Source: an uncultured Campylobacterales bacterium
Lineage (GTDB): Bacteria > Campylobacterota > Campylobacteria > Campylobacterales > Arcobacteraceae
Direction of reading: 5' to 3'
Length of the DNA: 64,000 nucleotides
Assembly (NCBI GenBank): GCA_947494995.1
Contig: CANLWY010000001.1
Span: forward strand, 558,001 to 622,000
Shown here: positions 61,885 through 64,000 of the stretch, piece by piece
Position numbering within the stretch: position 1 is the first letter of the stretch
How the letters are laid out: each line of letters starts with the position of its first letter
The notes under the pieces: model-generated
What the model was told of the DNA's origin: nothing
Databases searched by the model: none
The model's input: only the letters and a program-made list of their open reading frames with translations
Program-made: the position numbers and the translations under genes

Positions 61885-64000
61885 TTATATAAATTTTTCA
61901 GGTTCTCCAATGAAATAACCTTGTGCATAATCTATACCTAGTTCTTTGATCTTGTCAAAAATTTCTTGGGAAGAAACATACTCCGCAATTGTTTTTATTT
62001 TTTGTTTTTTAGCAAATACAATTATAGATTCTACTACATGTAAAGAGTAAGAATCTGTGAGAATATTCTTTGTTAAAGAACCATCAATTTTAAGTATATC
62101 TGGTTGAAAAGAAAGAAGTCTCTCGTAATTTGAATATCCACTACCAAAGTCATCAATTGCAATTTTTACATTTCCTTCAATTTTACATTTTAAAATAAAA
62201 TCTTTTACGAGCTCAAAATCTTTTACATCTTCATCTTCTAAAAGTTCAAAAGTAATTCTACCTTTATATTCACTTTTTGTAATTAAATTTAAAAGTTTTT
62301 CTCTTATGGATTTACTCTCTAAATCAGAAGATGAAAGGTTGATTGATATATCTTTATCTGTTTTATTTAAAGCTATAGTTGCATTACCAATAACAATCTC
62401 TGTAATATTTGAATAGTATCCAGTCTTTTTTGCAGTTTCAAGAAAATAAAAGGGAGATAGAAGTTTTCCATTTTCATCAATAAGTCTAATAAGAGATTCA
62501 TATTTTACTATTTCTTTTGTTTTTATATCAACAATTGGTTGGAAAAAAGATGTAAATTGGCCACTATTACTTAATGCATTTTTAATCATCCCAATATTTT
62601 TAAGCTTGTTTCTTGCTTCAATTTGAGCACGACTATGGAAATGTTTCGCATGAACAATCGAAATTTTATTTTTTATACCTTCTTCTATTCCTATATATAC
62701 ATCATCTAATATATGATTACCATCATTAGAAAAACTTAGACAAATATCTATATCATAATGTGTCTCTTTAAATGAAATACCAATTTGCGTAAAGGTATCT
62801 TGTACTTTTTGTAAAGACTCTTTTACAAAATCATCATCAAGTTGGATATTTTTTAAAAATCCAAATAGACCATTACCTAAGTTATATACTTTTTCAAGTT
62901 TTAAATTCTCAGGAAAGTAGTTTAAAATTACTTGTTCTAATTCAAACTCAAAAGTATGCATAGTAGCTTGTGAATAAAACTCTTTAAATATGTCATAATT
63001 TACAATTTGTAAAAAGATAAGAGTAGGTTTTTCTATATATGAAATATCAGCTATTAATTGTTTTTTAGGATTCATAATATCAGTAATATCATGTCTTACT
63101 CCAATTATCTCTTGAATATTTCCTTCAAGGTCAATTATTGGTGAAATTGATGCATCAACATAATAAGTTGTTCCATCTCTTCTTTTGTTTTTTAATATGC
63201 CTTTATATGTTTTATGAGATTTAATATTTGCCCACATCTCTTCAAAAATTGATTTTGGAGTATCTGGGTGTCTTATTATATTGTGAGGTTTTCCTATTAA
63301 ATACTCTTGAGAATAACCACTTATTTCTACAAATTTATCATTTACTTCTGTGATTATTCCTTGAGGAGTAGTTTTACTTATAATTTCACTCTCATTTAAA
63401 ACTCTTTTATACTCTTTTAACTCTTTAGCTTGCGCAGAAATCTTTCTTAAATATGTAGATTGAGTTATATGTATATCTGCTTTTAAAATAATTTCTTCTA
63501 CTAAAAATGGCTTTTTTATAAAGTCTATGGCTCCATATTTTAATACTTTAGCGTAGCTTTCTCTATTGTTACTTCCTGATAGAATCAAAATAGGAATATC
63601 TTTATATTTATTCATTGCTTTGATTTTTGATAAGAATTCTATTCCTGTCATTTCTGGCATTTCTAAATCAAGAAAAATTAAATCTATAATATCTGTTTGT
63701 TCAATGATCTCAAATCCAATAGTTGGTCTATTTGCAAGAATAATATTATAATTTTTCGTTTTTAAAATTTTTTCTATAGATTTTAAAACAAATTTAGAAT
63801 CATCAATTACTAAAATATTTTTACTCTTATTTTCAATTAGTGATTCTATTAGTTTATGAATACTAGTAACAAGTGTTCTCATAGGAGTATCTTTTGAAAA
63901 ATAGTCAATAACACCATTTTCAAAAAGATAGTTTCTTCTTTGTATATCATGACTTCCACTTAGAACAATAATTTTAGGAGGGTTTTTATATGTTGAATTT
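61885..64000 (-). CDS. tandem receiver, PAS, degenerate GGDEF and EAL protein (5' end outside window)
   Basis: The frame is open to the window edge; an internal ATG at 63882 is not the start, because upstream codons encode the end of another receiver (PPKIIVLSGSHDIQRR, GVIDYFSKDTPMRT). After it come a full receiver (LIFLDLEMP), a PAS domain of the RHPD type, a GGDEF domain degenerated to GNGLF, and an EAL domain. The EAL residues look intact: ESLIRL, INLSSSDL, IDDFGSGYSN, LKIDGSL, IAEYVSS, QGYFIGEP. It therefore probably hydrolyses c-di-GMP under control of phosphorylation and the PAS ligand. Confidence 0.88.
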   Translation of the reverse strand, partial: NSTYKNPPKIIVLSGSHDIQRRNYLFENGVIDYFSKDTPMRTLVTSIHKLIESLIENKSKNILVIDDSKFVLKSIEKILKTKNYNIILANRPTIGFEIIEQTDIIDLIFLDLEMPEMTGIEFLSKIKAMNKYKDIPILILSGSNNRESYAKVLKYGAIDFIKKPFLVEEIILKADIHITQSTYLRKISAQAKELKEYKRVLNESEIISKTTPQGIITEVNDKFVEISGYSQEYLIGKPHNIIRHPDTPKSIFEEMWANIKSHKTYKGILKNKRRDGTTYYVDASISPIIDLEGNIQEIIGVRHDITDIMNPKKQLIADISYIEKPTLIFLQIVNYDIFKEFYSQATMHTFEFELEQVILNYFPENLKLEKVYNLGNGLFGFLKNIQLDDDFVKESLQKVQDTFTQIGISFKETHYDIDICLSFSNDGNHILDDVYIGIEEGIKNKISIVHAKHFHSRAQIEARNKLKNIGMIKNALSNSGQFTSFFQPIVDIKTKEIVKYESLIRLIDENGKLLSPFYFLETAKKTGYYSNITEIVIGNATIALNKTDKDISINLSSSDLESKSIREKLLNLITKSEYKGRITFELLEDEDVKDFELVKDFILKCKIEGNVKIAIDDFGSGYSNYERLLSFQPDILKIDGSLTKNILTDSYSLHVVESIIVFAKKQKIKTIAEYVSSQEIFDKIKELGIDYAQGYFIGEPEKFI

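Noticed and set aside
1-64000. Mobile elements, CRISPR, tRNA or defence islands
   Set aside because: No transposase, integrase, repeat-spacer array, cloverleaf or known defence protein was recognised; the gene content looks like core chromosome.

Overview
This is an AT-rich, gene-dense bacterial chromosome segment. The gene content points to Campylobacterota, most likely an Arcobacter-like member of Arcobacteraceae. The main reasons are the nap order napA-G-H-B-F-L-D (napL and a stand-alone order typical of epsilon-class bacteria), nrfHA followed by a fused CcsBA-type cytochrome c assembly protein, a lone atpB away from other ATP synthase genes, short-form hisG next to a type III pantothenate kinase, and many PAS-containing sensor proteins with the AHQWRQP histidine-kinase H-box. 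I see no insertion sequences, prophage, CRISPR array, rRNA or tRNA. Assignments rest on reading motifs; no database search was run.

Layout. 1-4.6 kb: a signalling cluster (two receiver proteins flanking a haem-c-containing sensor kinase) and a ThiE/TenI-like gene. 4.6-16.3 kb: metabolism and translation genes (DUF3179, atpB, ilvA, metE, trmD, rplS), a nucleosidase plus spore-photoproduct-lyase-like pair, a lipoprotein hydrolase and an autotransporter. 16.5-23.6 kb: a periplasmic binding protein, DedA, an SDR, a split ThrE-type exporter, an SdiA-regulated-like protein and a 929-residue sensor kinase with two periplasmic binding domains. 23.7-32.7 kb: a tightly overlapping run with coaX and hisG, then an FmdE-like protein, a CBS-GGDEF cyclase, trpS, a TAXI binding protein and serS. 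32.8-46.7 kb: nitrate ammonification, with nrfH-nrfA-ccsBA and napAGHBFLD. 46.9-55.4 kb: amino-acid use, with an XRE-cupin regulator divergent from ald, then sdaA and an aapJQMP uptake system. 55.6-60.3 kb: a nitrate/nitrite accessory cluster with siroheme genes (CysG N-terminal type, CobA type), two Crp/Fnr regulators, an orphan PilJ-type sensor and moaA. 60.3-64 kb: two unknown genes and a large REC-PAS-degenerate GGDEF-EAL protein that runs off the window.

How it fits together. Nap reduces nitrate to nitrite and Nrf reduces nitrite to ammonia. MoaA serves the molybdenum cofactor that NapA needs, and the CcsBA protein attaches haem to NapB/NrfH/NrfA. The nap and nrf promoters carry matching Fnr-like palindromes (TTGAC-N4-GTCAA and TTGAC-N4-ATCAA). 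Each lies exactly 32 bp centre-to-centre from a plausible -10 box, so they look co-regulated. Two Crp/Fnr proteins in the window have an Fnr-type recognition helix and no cysteine cluster. One of them appears to start at an ATT codon and is coupled to a nitrate-sensor-like PilJ protein, which makes it a good candidate regulator. In the amino-acid block, three 17-bp inverted repeats recur at an exact 21-bp period over the ald promoter, next to the XRE-cupin regulator gene. I regard this array and the PilJ-Crp pair as the most interesting items.
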